From Gammaproteobacteria bacterium (lineage in GTDB: Bacteria > Pseudomonadota > Gammaproteobacteria > Pseudomonadales > Halieaceae), in NCBI GenBank assembly GCA_030428835.1, contig JAUIEP010000001.1, positions 62,001-126,000 on the forward strand: DNA of 64,000 nucleotides, in the 5' to 3' direction. The notes beneath the pieces are model-generated. The model was given only the letters and a program-made list of their open reading frames with translations, was not told the origin of the DNA and made no database searches. Of this stretch, positions 46,176 through 55,672 are shown piece after piece. A program made the translations under genes and the position numbers. Within the stretch, counting starts at the first letter, position 1, and each line of letters starts with the position of its first letter.

Positions 46176-46709
46176 TCACTCGCCGAGCACGATGACCTTG
46201 TCGCAGCGTTTGCCCTCGGCCTCGCACAGGCCGCGGTATGCCGTGAGTACGATGCGCGCGTCGATGATGCTGGTCACGTCACCGGCGTCGTTGATGTTGA
46301 TATTGCTGCCGAATACCGCAAACCAGACGACCGCGTCCTCCTTGGCGTCGTCCGCCACGGTCAGGGTGTGCACGGAATGTGCGGGTTCGTACAGGTAAGA
46401 GCCCGCCTTGTTCACCTTGTCGGGGTATTCCTTGTAGAACCACTCGCCGGACTCGGTCACCGCGAACACCGGCCCCGTGTGATAGTGCGTGTCGATCGCA
46501 AAGCCCGGGCGGAAATGGTTGCGTACTATCCAGAGGTTCTGGTTGAGGTCCACCTGCAGCAACTGCAATGTGGAGCCGTCGGGTAATTCCACGTGGGGCA
46601 GGTCCTCGTCGTGGATGAGGATAGCCTCCCGCGGATTGTCCCGCGGCACCACGCCGCCTTCCATCATGTCGGCGAGCATCTGCATCGCGGGGCTCATCGT
46701 GTCTGTCAT
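46176..46709 (-). CDS. Cupin-domain (dioxygenase/ChrR-like) protein
   Basis: NLWIVRNHFRPGFAIDTHYHTGPVFAVTESGEWFYKEYPDKVNKAGSYLYEPAHSVHTL. Confidence 0.78.
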   Translation of the reverse strand: MTDTMSPAMQMLADMMEGGVVPRDNPREAILIHDEDLPHVELPDGSTLQLLQVDLNQNLWIVRNHFRPGFAIDTHYHTGPVFAVTESGEWFYKEYPDKVNKAGSYLYEPAHSVHTLTVADDAKEDAVVWFAVFGSNININDAGDVTSIIDARIVLTAYRGLCEAEGKRCDKVIVLGE

Positions 46710-47012
46710 GGGGCGTGCCTCCAGGTTATTTTGAGCAGTAAGTGTAGATCACATCGCGATCGCGGTAGAGCGTTGCGCCTCGGCGCCGGTTGTGTCCACA
46801 CCGTGCGCGTGACGCCGGCCGTGCTTTCCTATAAACCCTAATAATATCAAGGCTTTTCCGGCGCCGGTGGTGGTGTGAACAGCGCGGCTTCGGCGTTACT
46901 ATAGGGCGCGCGCCTGCCCTGCCCCGGAATCGCAGGACACGGCGATACCGCAACCGCCAGCCGCCACCGGCTCGGCGAGGTGCGCCCGACCTGTCCAGAG
47001 AGGCCGTACGAT

Positions 47013-47801
47013 TTGAACAAGCCCGAGACCACACTGCTGGCCTGTACCGATCCCTCTTGCGGGCCACAACAGGGCGCCAGGTGCGATGCCTGCAGGCTGC
47101 GCTCGCTCTGCCTGCCGGCGGGCCTGCAGCCCGACGAGGTCGCGGTGCTGGAGGGCATCATAGAGTACCAGTGCAAATTCGCGGCCGGCGCACACATCTA
47201 CAAACAGGACCAGCCGTTCGCCTCCCTGTACGCGGTACTGTCGGGTGCGGTGAAGACCTACCAGTCACAGGGCGGGGAAGAGACGAGTATCACGGGTATT
47301 CACCTGCCCGGTGAACTGTTCGGATTTTCAGGTATCAACGAGGCCCATTACCTGACCAGCGCCATGGCCCTGCAGGAGAGCTACGTCTGCGAGATTCCCT
47401 TCGATGAGCTGGAGAGCCTGTGCCGCACTGTTCCGGGCCTGCAATCGCAACTGCTGCACCTGATGAGCCACCGCATCAACGATTACCAGCAACACCTGAG
47501 CCAGTTGAGCGCGAACACCACCGCCACCAGTCGCATCGCGGCCTTCCTGCTGGGCCTTGGCCACCGCTCCCAGCGGCGCGGCGAGTCGAGCAGTGAATTC
47601 CGCCTTCCCGCTACCGGGCGCGACATCAGCAATTACCTGGGAATCCGCCTGGAAACCTTCAGTCGCAACCTCAGCGAACTGGTCCGATCCGGGCTTATTG
47701 CCAAGGACAAGCGCTACATCACCATCCTGGACCACGCCGGCTTGCGCGAGGCGTTGCGCGACCCCTCCGGCCTTCAGCAGCCCGGCGGGATCGGTTCGTA
47801 A
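47013..47801 (+). CDS. fnr: FNR/ANR-type CRP-family oxygen-sensing regulator
   Basis: CDACRLRSLCLPAGL (Cx2Cx5C) plus internal VCEIPFDEL cysteine, cNMP fold, HTH GRDISNYLGIRLETFSRNLSEL. Track ORF opens at 46980; exact start uncertain. Confidence 0.88.
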   Translation: MNKPETTLLACTDPSCGPQQGARCDACRLRSLCLPAGLQPDEVAVLEGIIEYQCKFAAGAHIYKQDQPFASLYAVLSGAVKTYQSQGGEETSITGIHLPGELFGFSGINEAHYLTSAMALQESYVCEIPFDELESLCRTVPGLQSQLLHLMSHRINDYQQHLSQLSANTTATSRIAAFLLGLGHRSQRRGESSSEFRLPATGRDISNYLGIRLETFSRNLSELVRSGLIAKDKRYITILDHAGLREALRDPSGLQQPGGIGS

Positions 47802-49393
47802 TCGAGCGATAGCGTCTCGATACCGGGAACGCCGTTGCGCACCCGGAAGCGACCGCGGGTCACAGCCTCCGCATTGGGGTCGAGCGTATCGATCACGCGA
47901 AACTGCACGATCGTCTGTTCCGGCGTGATGTCGACCACCACGTAGCCCTGGTTGAGCAGGTCAATATGTCGCAGGTAGGGACTGTTCGCCCCAAGCATGA
48001 TCTCCTCCGCCAGCAACAATAATTCCAGCGGTGCAATTTCGGTGGGCAGCGGGTCCGCGGTCAGCGAACCGCTCACGAATTCCATGGCGGTAACGGGAGA
48101 ATTCTCGTCGTCGCAGTCGGGCTGGATATTGCTCGCCTTGTAGAAATGCGTGTGGCCCGACGACACCAGGACGTTGGACACGGCGTTGTCCGCAATGTGG
48201 CGCATCAGTTGCCGGCGCTCGTCCTGGTAATCGTCCCAGCCCTCGTTCGACACGTACACGCCGCCGTTTTTCTGCAGGTCGGGGTCTGCGGCACGCAGTT
48301 CGGGGGTGTCGTAGTCCACGAGCTTCCAGGGTGCCATGTCATAGCTTGAGCCGAGGATTTTCCAGCGCGCGCGGGTTTGCGCCAGGCGCCGCTTCACCCA
48401 GGTCTTCTGGTCGTCGCCGAGTACGGTGCGCCCCGGCGCCAGCATGTCGCCGCCGGGCGGGAAGGTGGTGTCCTGGGCGTCCAGCAGTCCCGCGAACGTG
48501 GTGTTCGGCGGCACTTCGGGGTCGCGGTATTGCCGCGTATCGAGCAGCATCATTTCCGCGAGATCGCCCCAGTGCAGGGAGCGAAAGGTGCGGTCTTTAA
48601 CGTTCAAGACGGGCATGGCCTCGAACCATGCCTGCCGGGCATTGGCCAGGCGCGCCGGGTCACCCGTGCTGTCGACGCCGTTGTAGAACTCGCCGTCGTC
48701 CCAGACTGCGACCAACGGCACCTGCGCGTGCAGCGCCTGCAGCTCGGGATTGGAGTGAAAGCGCCGGTACACTTCGCGGTAGTCGTCGACGCTCAGCGTC
48801 GCAAAGTCGTTGACGTAGATGTAGTCGCCGAGGTGGAGGAAGAAATCCACGTTTTCACGCGCGATCTCGCGGTGCGCGACATAGTAGCTCTGGGTGCGCT
48901 GCTGGCAGCTGGCAAAGGCGTAGCGCAGGCGGTCGGGCGAGGAACCGGGTTCGGGCGCGGTGCGCAGGCGCCCGACCACGCTGCCGACGCCGGCCGTCTC
49001 GAAACGATAGTGGTACCAGCGATCGGGCTGCAGATCCTGCACCTGCACGTGCAGGTTGTGGCCCGTCGCGGCGGTGACCTCCGCCAGCCCGCCGCGCACC
49101 ACGTTCTGCATGTCGGCGTCTTCCGCCACCGACCAGAGCACCGCTACCGGCTCCGAAGATTGTGCCGCTACCCGTGTCCAGATCACCGCGCTGCGCGGCG
49201 TCGGGTCGCCCGACTTGATGCCGTCCGGGAATGCGGTCGCGCTGCCCGCGTCGGCAAGCGCCCCGCCCGACTTGAGCAGATGTGCGCCCGCGGAACCGGC
49301 GGTGGCCATGGCAGCGAGTGCCTTGAGGAATTCGCGGCGCGGCATGGTGCGGCCGGAACGAAAAGGGGGTGTGACTACAGTATCGCGTTTCAC
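47774..49393 (-). CDS. phoD: PhoD-like alkaline phosphatase
   Basis: Tat-like MPRREFLKALAAMATAGSAGAHLL, SGDPTPRSAVIWTRVA, FFLHLGDYIYVNDF, WKILGSSYDMAPW. Confidence 0.9.
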   Translation of the reverse strand: MKRDTVVTPPFRSGRTMPRREFLKALAAMATAGSAGAHLLKSGGALADAGSATAFPDGIKSGDPTPRSAVIWTRVAAQSSEPVAVLWSVAEDADMQNVVRGGLAEVTAATGHNLHVQVQDLQPDRWYHYRFETAGVGSVVGRLRTAPEPGSSPDRLRYAFASCQQRTQSYYVAHREIARENVDFFLHLGDYIYVNDFATLSVDDYREVYRRFHSNPELQALHAQVPLVAVWDDGEFYNGVDSTGDPARLANARQAWFEAMPVLNVKDRTFRSLHWGDLAEMMLLDTRQYRDPEVPPNTTFAGLLDAQDTTFPPGGDMLAPGRTVLGDDQKTWVKRRLAQTRARWKILGSSYDMAPWKLVDYDTPELRAADPDLQKNGGVYVSNEGWDDYQDERRQLMRHIADNAVSNVLVSSGHTHFYKASNIQPDCDDENSPVTAMEFVSGSLTADPLPTEIAPLELLLLAEEIMLGANSPYLRHIDLLNQGYVVVDITPEQTIVQFRVIDTLDPNAEAVTRGRFRVRNGVPGIETLSLDYEPIPPGC

Positions 49394-49455
49394 AGTGCTA
49401 CCTCGCCTGTATCAATCCCCTTTCGTTTGCACTGTCCCCTTGCCGCGTGGCGGCG

Positions 49456-49767
49456 TCAACCGGGCGGCAGGACCACCCACTCCGGTGCTTCATATTCCCC
49501 TATCATCCTGACCTCGACGAACTCGGCCTGCTCCTCGATGATAGCACGCACTCTCGCGTCCATGCCCTCTTCCATCGCCAGGCGCTGCTCGCGACTCTCC
49601 CAAGTGGCTATCGCGAGCAGGACATCGGGCGCGCCGATCTTCCGGTGCAGGCGCGTCCCCTGTGCGCCGGCCGCCTGCTGGATGATCTCGCTGGCCTTTA
49701 CCCAGGCCTGTGCATAGTTTTCGGGCGGGTAGCCGGGTCGCATGTGGATTTCGAAGATGAAGTGCAT
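49456..49767 (-). CDS. Small ABM/Dabb-like dimeric ferredoxin-fold protein
   Basis: MHFIFEIHMRPGYPPENYAQAWVKASEIIQQAAGAQGTRLHRKIGAPDVLLAIATWESREQR; start placed downstream of the repeat-derived extension. Confidence 0.6.
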   Translation of the reverse strand: MHFIFEIHMRPGYPPENYAQAWVKASEIIQQAAGAQGTRLHRKIGAPDVLLAIATWESREQRLAMEEGMDARVRAIIEEQAEFVEVRMIGEYEAPEWVVLPPG

Positions 49768-49803
49768 GGCAGGAGTATAGAGGCTGCTGGACAGGGGGGT
49801 TAC

Positions 49804-49899
49804 TGTAGGGTCGAATTTATTCGCCGCAAAACTCATTGCTCGATACCCAGTGATGTTGGTATCGAGAACGTCGTTCCAGGTCGAATAAATTCGACCCGA
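49804..49899. repeat. Composite palindromic element: two inverted GTCGAAT-palindromes flanking a ~55 bp hairpin core
   Basis: GTAGGGTCGAATTTATTCG ... CTCGATACC...GGTATCGAGAACGTCGTTC ... GTCGAATAAATTCGACCC; same layout and 70/71 bp spacing as 12238-12324. Confidence 0.85.
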
Positions 49900-49914
49900 C
49901 AGGGACATGCGCAA

Positions 49915-51087
49915 TCAGGACAGCGCCGCGATTTCCTGTCCCAGCACCTGCAAAAACTGTGCACCCACCGCGCCGTCGATCACGCGGTGGTCGCAGGACA
50001 GTGTCGCGCTGATCACGGTGGCCACGCTCGGCTCGCCGTCTTTCACCACCACTTTCTGCTCGCCCTTGCCGAGTGCGAGTATCGCGCCCATGGGTGGGTT
50101 GACGATGGCGGTGAAGTTGCTGACCCCGAACATGCCCAGGTTGGACACGGTGAAGGAGCCGCCGCTGATGTCCTCCGCGGAGAGCTTGTGCGCTTTTGCC
50201 TTTTCCGCGAGTTCGCCGACCGCCGCGGCAATCCCGGCGGGCGACAGGGTTTCCGCGCCGCGCACCGTGGCCGGGTAGAGGCCGTCATCGGTGGCGATGG
50301 CGACGGAGATATTCGCGCTCCTGAACTGGTGGATGTCGTCGCCCACCAGGTTCACATTCACGCGCGGTTCCTTCATCAGTGCCTGCGCCACGCACCAGAC
50401 GATGAGATCGTTGACCGAGACCTTGTCGTCACCGGCCTCCTGCAGCGACCTGCGCTTCGCCAGCAGGCCGTCCAGCTCGTACTCCACCGTGAGGTAGAAG
50501 TGCGGGATCTCCTGCTTGGCCTGGGTGAGGCGACGCGCGATGGTTTTGCGCGTGGGCGTCAGCGGGATGATGTCGACGGCATCGCCCTCCCCTCCAGCCT
50601 CGCCGGACGCGGCGGCGCGCACATCGTCTTCCGTGATGCGCCCGCGACGGCCGGTCCCGGTCACCGTGTTGAGGTCGACGCCCAGCTCCTGCGCCAGGCG
50701 CCGCACGGAGGGGCTGGAACGCGTGTTCGCATCACCCGCGCCGCCGGTTTTCGGCGCCGTTGCGGGTGCGTCCTGTTTTCCGGCGGCGGGTTTGCCCCCG
50801 CCGAAGTCGGCGATGAAGGCATCGATGGTCGCGTCATCTACATCGGCCGCGGCAATGACACCCAGCAGCGCGCCGACGGGCCGCGTATCGCCCTCCTGCG
50901 CGACGATGCGGCGCAGCACGCCGGCCACCGGGGAGTCCCACACGTTCACGATCTTGTCGGACTCCATTTCGAAGACCTCGTCGCCCTTGCTGACGGTGTC
51001 GCCCTCGGCCTTGTTCCACGTGTTGATGGTGCCTTCGACCATCTCGATGCCCCACTTGGGCACCGCTATCGGGTAAATCTCGCTCAT
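49915..51087 (-). CDS. Dihydrolipoamide acyltransferase (E2)
   Basis: Lipoyl domain VFEMESDKIVNVWDSPVAGVL, peripheral-subunit motif, catalytic CDHRVIDGAVGAQFLQVL. Confidence 0.93.
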   Translation of the reverse strand: MSEIYPIAVPKWGIEMVEGTINTWNKAEGDTVSKGDEVFEMESDKIVNVWDSPVAGVLRRIVAQEGDTRPVGALLGVIAAADVDDATIDAFIADFGGGKPAAGKQDAPATAPKTGGAGDANTRSSPSVRRLAQELGVDLNTVTGTGRRGRITEDDVRAAASGEAGGEGDAVDIIPLTPTRKTIARRLTQAKQEIPHFYLTVEYELDGLLAKRRSLQEAGDDKVSVNDLIVWCVAQALMKEPRVNVNLVGDDIHQFRSANISVAIATDDGLYPATVRGAETLSPAGIAAAVGELAEKAKAHKLSAEDISGGSFTVSNLGMFGVSNFTAIVNPPMGAILALGKGEQKVVVKDGEPSVATVISATLSCDHRVIDGAVGAQFLQVLGQEIAALS

Positions 51088-51091
51088 GCCG

Positions 51092-52099
51092 TTATGCCAG
51101 TGTCGCCTTGATTGCCGCGCTGATTTTGTCGACGCTCGGCAGGTAGGCCGCTTCCAGTTCCGGTGAGAACGGCGTCGGGCTGTGCGGCGCACAGACCTGC
51201 TGCACGGGGGCTTTGAGTGAATGGAATGCCTTGCTGGCAGCCAGGCCGGCAATGTCCGCCGTGAGCCCGCAGCGCGGCGGCGACTCGTCCACCACCACGA
51301 GCCGGCCGGTGGCTTCCACGCTTTCCAGGATGGCGCCCTCGTCGAGCGGCGAGCTGGTGCGGGGGTCGATGAGGTCGCAGCTGATGCCCTCGCCCTCCAG
51401 CGCGTCGATGGCGGCCGCGGCGCGGTTCACCATCTGGCCGAACGCCACCACGGTGACGTCGTCGCCCTCGCGCACGAAGCCCGCCTCGCCGAACGGGATG
51501 GTATACATCTCGTCCGGCACCTCGCAGGCCTCCTGGTAGAGCGCCTTCGGTTCGAAGAACAGCACCGGGTCGTCGTCCGCGATCGCCTGCAGCATGAGGC
51601 CCTTCGCGTCGTAGGCGTTCGACGGGATCACCACCTTCAGGCCCGGGAACGAGGTCATCACCTGGTACATGGACTGGCTGTGCTGGCCCGCCGCGGAGAA
51701 GCCGCCGCCCGAGGCGAAACGAATCACCGCCGGGCACTTGCTCTTGCCGCCGAACATGTAGCGGAACTTCCCCATCTGGTTGACGATCTGGTCCATGCAC
51801 ACACCGATGAAGTCGGCGAACATGATCTCCGCCACGGGGCGCATGCCGACGAGGGCCGCCCCGGCCGCCGCGCCGACGATCGCCGACTCGGAGATCGGTG
51901 TATCGATGCAGCGATTCGGGCCGAACGCCTTGTACAGCCCGCCGGTGACGCCGAACACGCCGCCCACGGCGCCGACGTCGCCCGAGGGGCTGCCGTTGCA
52001 GCCCGCCACGTCCTCGCCGATGACGAACACGGAATCATCCTGCGCCATCGCCTGGTGTAACGCCTCGTTGATGGCGTCGCGCATTGTCTTCTCTGCCAT
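51092..52099 (-). CDS. 2-oxoacid dehydrogenase E1 beta subunit
   Basis: MRDAINEALHQAMAQDDSVFVIGEDVAG...GVFGVTGGLYKAFGPNRCIDTPISESAIVGAAAGAALVGMRPVAEIMFADF. Confidence 0.94.
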   Translation of the reverse strand: MAEKTMRDAINEALHQAMAQDDSVFVIGEDVAGCNGSPSGDVGAVGGVFGVTGGLYKAFGPNRCIDTPISESAIVGAAAGAALVGMRPVAEIMFADFIGVCMDQIVNQMGKFRYMFGGKSKCPAVIRFASGGGFSAAGQHSQSMYQVMTSFPGLKVVIPSNAYDAKGLMLQAIADDDPVLFFEPKALYQEACEVPDEMYTIPFGEAGFVREGDDVTVVAFGQMVNRAAAAIDALEGEGISCDLIDPRTSSPLDEGAILESVEATGRLVVVDESPPRCGLTADIAGLAASKAFHSLKAPVQQVCAPHSPTPFSPELEAAYLPSVDKISAAIKATLA

Positions 52100-52109
52100 G
52101 GTCGTTCTC

Positions 52110-53087
52110 CTATGCGGCGCCGTAGTTGATGTACACGTCCTGGGTCACCTGCTCGGCGGTGGGACGCGGCGCGGCCTTGGCGGCGGCGACGGACGCCTCG
52201 ATCAGGGCCATGACCTCGGCGTCGATGGCGTCGAGTTCCGCCGCGCTGATCTCGCCGGTCTGCGCCATCTTTGCGCGGAAGTTTTTCAGGCAGCAGCTGT
52301 TTTCCCTCAGGTCGTCCAGTTCACCCTCGGCGCGGTAGGCCTGCGGGTCACCGACGAAGTGGCCGTGAAAGCGCCCCGTCTCGGCGAAGACGCCGGCGGG
52401 GCCATTGCCGGAGCGGGCGTGCTCGATGGCCTTGCCCGCCGCTTCGTACACGGAGAAGAAGTCGGCGCCGTCGGCGACGAACACGGGGAAGCCGAAGCCC
52501 TCGGTGCGCGCCTTCAGGTCGTCACAGCCGACGGCATAACTGATGTTGGTGTGCTCGGAGTAGTAGTTGTTCTCGATGACGAACACCGCGGGCACCTGCA
52601 GCACCACGGCGAGGTTCATGGCCTCGAAGCAGGTGCCCTGGTTGACCGAGCCGTCACCCGAGAATGACACCGCGACGCGGCCGTTGTTGCGAATCTTCGC
52701 GGCGAGTGCCGCGCCGACGGAGATGGGCGGGCCGCCCGCGACGATGCCGTTGGCGCCCAGGATGCCCTTCTCCATGTCCGCGACATGCATGGAGCCGCCC
52801 TTGCCCTTGCACAGCCCTTCCGAGGAACCGAACAGTTCCTTCATCATGCCGATGACGTCGGCGCCCTTGGCGATACAGTGGCCGTGGCCGCGGTGCGTCG
52901 AAATGATGGTGTCCTCGTCGTTGAGATGCTCGCAGACGCCCACCGCGTTGGCCTCTTGGCCTGTATAGAGGTGGGTGAAACCGGCGATCTGGCCGTTCAT
53001 GATCTCCGCGTGGGTTCGCTCCTCGAACTCCCGGATCGTTTTCATCTGGCGGTAGGCCCGCTCAAGCCTGTCCCTGGGTATGCTCAC
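52110..53087 (-). CDS. 2-oxoacid dehydrogenase E1 alpha subunit
   Basis: HRGHGHCIAKGADVIGMMKELFGSSEGLCKGKGGSMHVADMEKGILGANGIVAGG...FSGDGSVNQGTCFEAMNLA. Confidence 0.94.
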   Translation of the reverse strand: MSIPRDRLERAYRQMKTIREFEERTHAEIMNGQIAGFTHLYTGQEANAVGVCEHLNDEDTIISTHRGHGHCIAKGADVIGMMKELFGSSEGLCKGKGGSMHVADMEKGILGANGIVAGGPPISVGAALAAKIRNNGRVAVSFSGDGSVNQGTCFEAMNLAVVLQVPAVFVIENNYYSEHTNISYAVGCDDLKARTEGFGFPVFVADGADFFSVYEAAGKAIEHARSGNGPAGVFAETGRFHGHFVGDPQAYRAEGELDDLRENSCCLKNFRAKMAQTGEISAAELDAIDAEVMALIEASVAAAKAAPRPTAEQVTQDVYINYGAA

Positions 53088-53364
53088 CTGGCATCTCCTG
53101 TCACTAGACGTGCGTGAATGTCGCAGCGGCGCGCCGGACGAAAAACCGGGGCGCGGATGTTCCGGAATATAGGTGAAATCCGGGGCAAAAACAATCAGGA
53201 TTGCCGGTTTTTTATGGGGCGTACGGGCGGGCCGCAGATCGCCCCACCGCACTTGCCGAAGCAATAGTTATACCGCGCGTGTCCGACCCTATTGGGCAAG
53301 CGACAGGCCGGCAGACGGAGGCCTATAATCTTCGCACAAAATTCCAATAAACAGGTTACTCACC

Positions 53365-55644
53365 ATGCAGCGCTCTACTCTCCCCGTCGCCGTCGCGATG
53401 TGTCTCGCGACTTCCTTCGCTTGCGCCGCGCCTACCCTTGAAGAAGTCATCGTCACGGCGGAAAAGCGCGAGGAGTCGCTGCAGGATGTGCCGATCTCGA
53501 TAGCGGCTTTCAGCGAAGACACCCTGGAGAAGATGGGTGTCAGCGATATCAAGGGTCTGGCTTCCAAGGTCCCGAACCTGGTGGTAAACGAGTTCACCGG
53601 GTCCTCCACGACGGTCCGCCTGTTCATCCGCGGTGTCGGCCAGAACGACGTGCAGGTGACGCAGGACCCCTCGGTGGCGCTGTACATGGACGGCGTGTAT
53701 ATCGGTTCCTCCGTGGGCACGGCATTCGAGACGGCGGACATCCAGCGCATCGAGGTCCTGCGGGGGCCGCAGGGCACGCTCTACGGGCGCAACGCGACGG
53801 GCGGGGCCATCAATCTCATTACCAACAAGGCCGATCCCGAGGAACTCTACTTCCGCCAGCGCCTGACCGTGGGCAGCTTCGACCTGTTTCGCTCGAGGTC
53901 CATCCTGAACCTGCCCCTCGGGGAGTCGATGGCGCTCAAGGTCGGGTACTCGCGCTCGGAGCGGGACGGCTTTGTCGATAATCAGGGAGCCGGAAAAGAC
54001 TTCGGCATGCAGGACCGCAGCAATATCACCGCGGACTTCCACTGGGACGCGGGTGACGCGACGACGCTCGACTACAAATTCGAAAAGTCCACGATAGAGG
54101 ATACGGCGCGGCTCTCGCAGATACTGCGCTATGACGCGACCGCGCCGTTGACGGCCCTCATCCGGTTCGCAAACCCGGCGTTGAATGACCGTGGCCAGCC
54201 CGTCGATACCGGCAGCGACCGCAAGGCACGCGCCACCTCGTTCGATACGCAGCAGCGCGGCGACGTCGAGATCGACGCGCACACACTGAACATCGGCTGG
54301 GATATCAACGAGACGCTGACGTTCCGTTCGATAACGGGTTATCGCGATGTCGACGCGTTCACGCAGAACTCCCAGTCGCCGACGACTTCCCTGGGCGGCG
54401 TCTTCAGTGTGACGGACGGGCGGCCCGATACCCGCTTCGAGCAATTCACCCAGGAGTTCCAGCTCCTGGCGACCACGGATACCGTTACCTGGGTGGGCGG
54501 CCTGTTCTACTACGAGGACGAGTCCGAGGAGGAGAACCTCGGGGACACGTCGGGCACCGAGGCCCTGCCCCCGGGGGTACTGCAGGACCTTACCACCACG
54601 GAAAATACCTCGATCGCCCTGTACAGCCAGGGTACCTGGAGCCCCCCCCGGCTCGAGGACTGGCATTTCACGCTCGGCCTGCGCTACTCCGATGACAATC
54701 GCAAGGCATTTCGCGACAACAACCGCGTATCGTTCGGTCTCGGCGGCTCGCCGACGCCGATACCCGCGTTCATGGCCAACTACGACCAGGACTTCGACGA
54801 GTTCAATCCCTCGTTCACGGTTGAGTACGACCTGAACGAGTTTTCCAACGTGTACGCCAAGGTCGTTACCGCCTATAAATCCGGCGGTACCAGCCAGCGC
54901 TCCACGAGTACCGAGAATTTCCAGGCGGGGTTCGACCCGGAGGACCTGATTTCCTACGAACTGGGTTACAAGGGCGATCTCATGGGCGGGCGCATGCGGT
55001 TTAACGCCGCGCTTTTCTACATGGAGTTCGAGGGATACCAGCAGAGCGTGCAAACGGGGCGCAATGCGGGGGAACGCGACTTCGTAAACATCGACGACGC
55101 CGAGATCAGCGGCCTGGAATTCGACCTGACCCTGGCCCTGACCGATGCGCTGACCGGCACGTTGAGCTACGGCTACCTCGACACCAGCTTCGGCCCGGAT
55201 TCCATCAGCTACCTGCAGATCGACGCCGGCTCACCCACCGGTTTCAGCACGGTCACCGAGCCGCTGACCGACGACCTCGCCCTGGCGCCTGAGCACACGA
55301 TCACGGCCTCCCTGGATTACCGCAAGCCCCTGCACTTCGGCGTACTGGATGCGAACATCAACGCGCAGTACCAGGACGAGTCACTGGGCGGCGTGCAGGT
55401 TCCCACCGGACAACTGAACGACCGCACGCTGCTCGCCGCGACCCTCGGCGTTTCGGATATCGAGCTGGGTGAGGACTACGGTACGCTGCGCATATCCCTG
55501 TGGGGCAACAACCTGCTCGACGAGGAATACCACGTCGGCAACATCCGCCAGCCGACCTTCGATGATTTCGGCTTTGTCGGCGGTCTCGCCACGTTCGGGG
55601 ACCCGCGCACTTACGGCGTAACGATGGAATACAGTTTCCGCTAG
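53365..55644 (+). CDS. TonB-dependent receptor
   Basis: LEEVIVTAEKREESLQDVPISIAAFSEDTLEKMG...VLRGPQGTLYGRNATGGAINLITNK... C-terminal TYGVTMEYSFR. Confidence 0.95.
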   Translation: MQRSTLPVAVAMCLATSFACAAPTLEEVIVTAEKREESLQDVPISIAAFSEDTLEKMGVSDIKGLASKVPNLVVNEFTGSSTTVRLFIRGVGQNDVQVTQDPSVALYMDGVYIGSSVGTAFETADIQRIEVLRGPQGTLYGRNATGGAINLITNKADPEELYFRQRLTVGSFDLFRSRSILNLPLGESMALKVGYSRSERDGFVDNQGAGKDFGMQDRSNITADFHWDAGDATTLDYKFEKSTIEDTARLSQILRYDATAPLTALIRFANPALNDRGQPVDTGSDRKARATSFDTQQRGDVEIDAHTLNIGWDINETLTFRSITGYRDVDAFTQNSQSPTTSLGGVFSVTDGRPDTRFEQFTQEFQLLATTDTVTWVGGLFYYEDESEEENLGDTSGTEALPPGVLQDLTTTENTSIALYSQGTWSPPRLEDWHFTLGLRYSDDNRKAFRDNNRVSFGLGGSPTPIPAFMANYDQDFDEFNPSFTVEYDLNEFSNVYAKVVTAYKSGGTSQRSTSTENFQAGFDPEDLISYELGYKGDLMGGRMRFNAALFYMEFEGYQQSVQTGRNAGERDFVNIDDAEISGLEFDLTLALTDALTGTLSYGYLDTSFGPDSISYLQIDAGSPTGFSTVTEPLTDDLALAPEHTITASLDYRKPLHFGVLDANINAQYQDESLGGVQVPTGQLNDRTLLAATLGVSDIELGEDYGTLRISLWGNNLLDEEYHVGNIRQPTFDDFGFVGGLATFGDPRTYGVTMEYSFR

Positions 55645-55672
55645 CGCTTGGCCGTAAGCGGCACCGCGGTGC

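Noticed and set aside
53356-55053. 565-aa antisense ORF opposite the TonB receptor (and similar long antisense ORFs, e.g. 34797-36251, 38406-40100, 48377-49717, 56839-58563)
   Set aside because: Typical shadow ORFs in high-GC DNA; the opposite strand has a clear conserved product.
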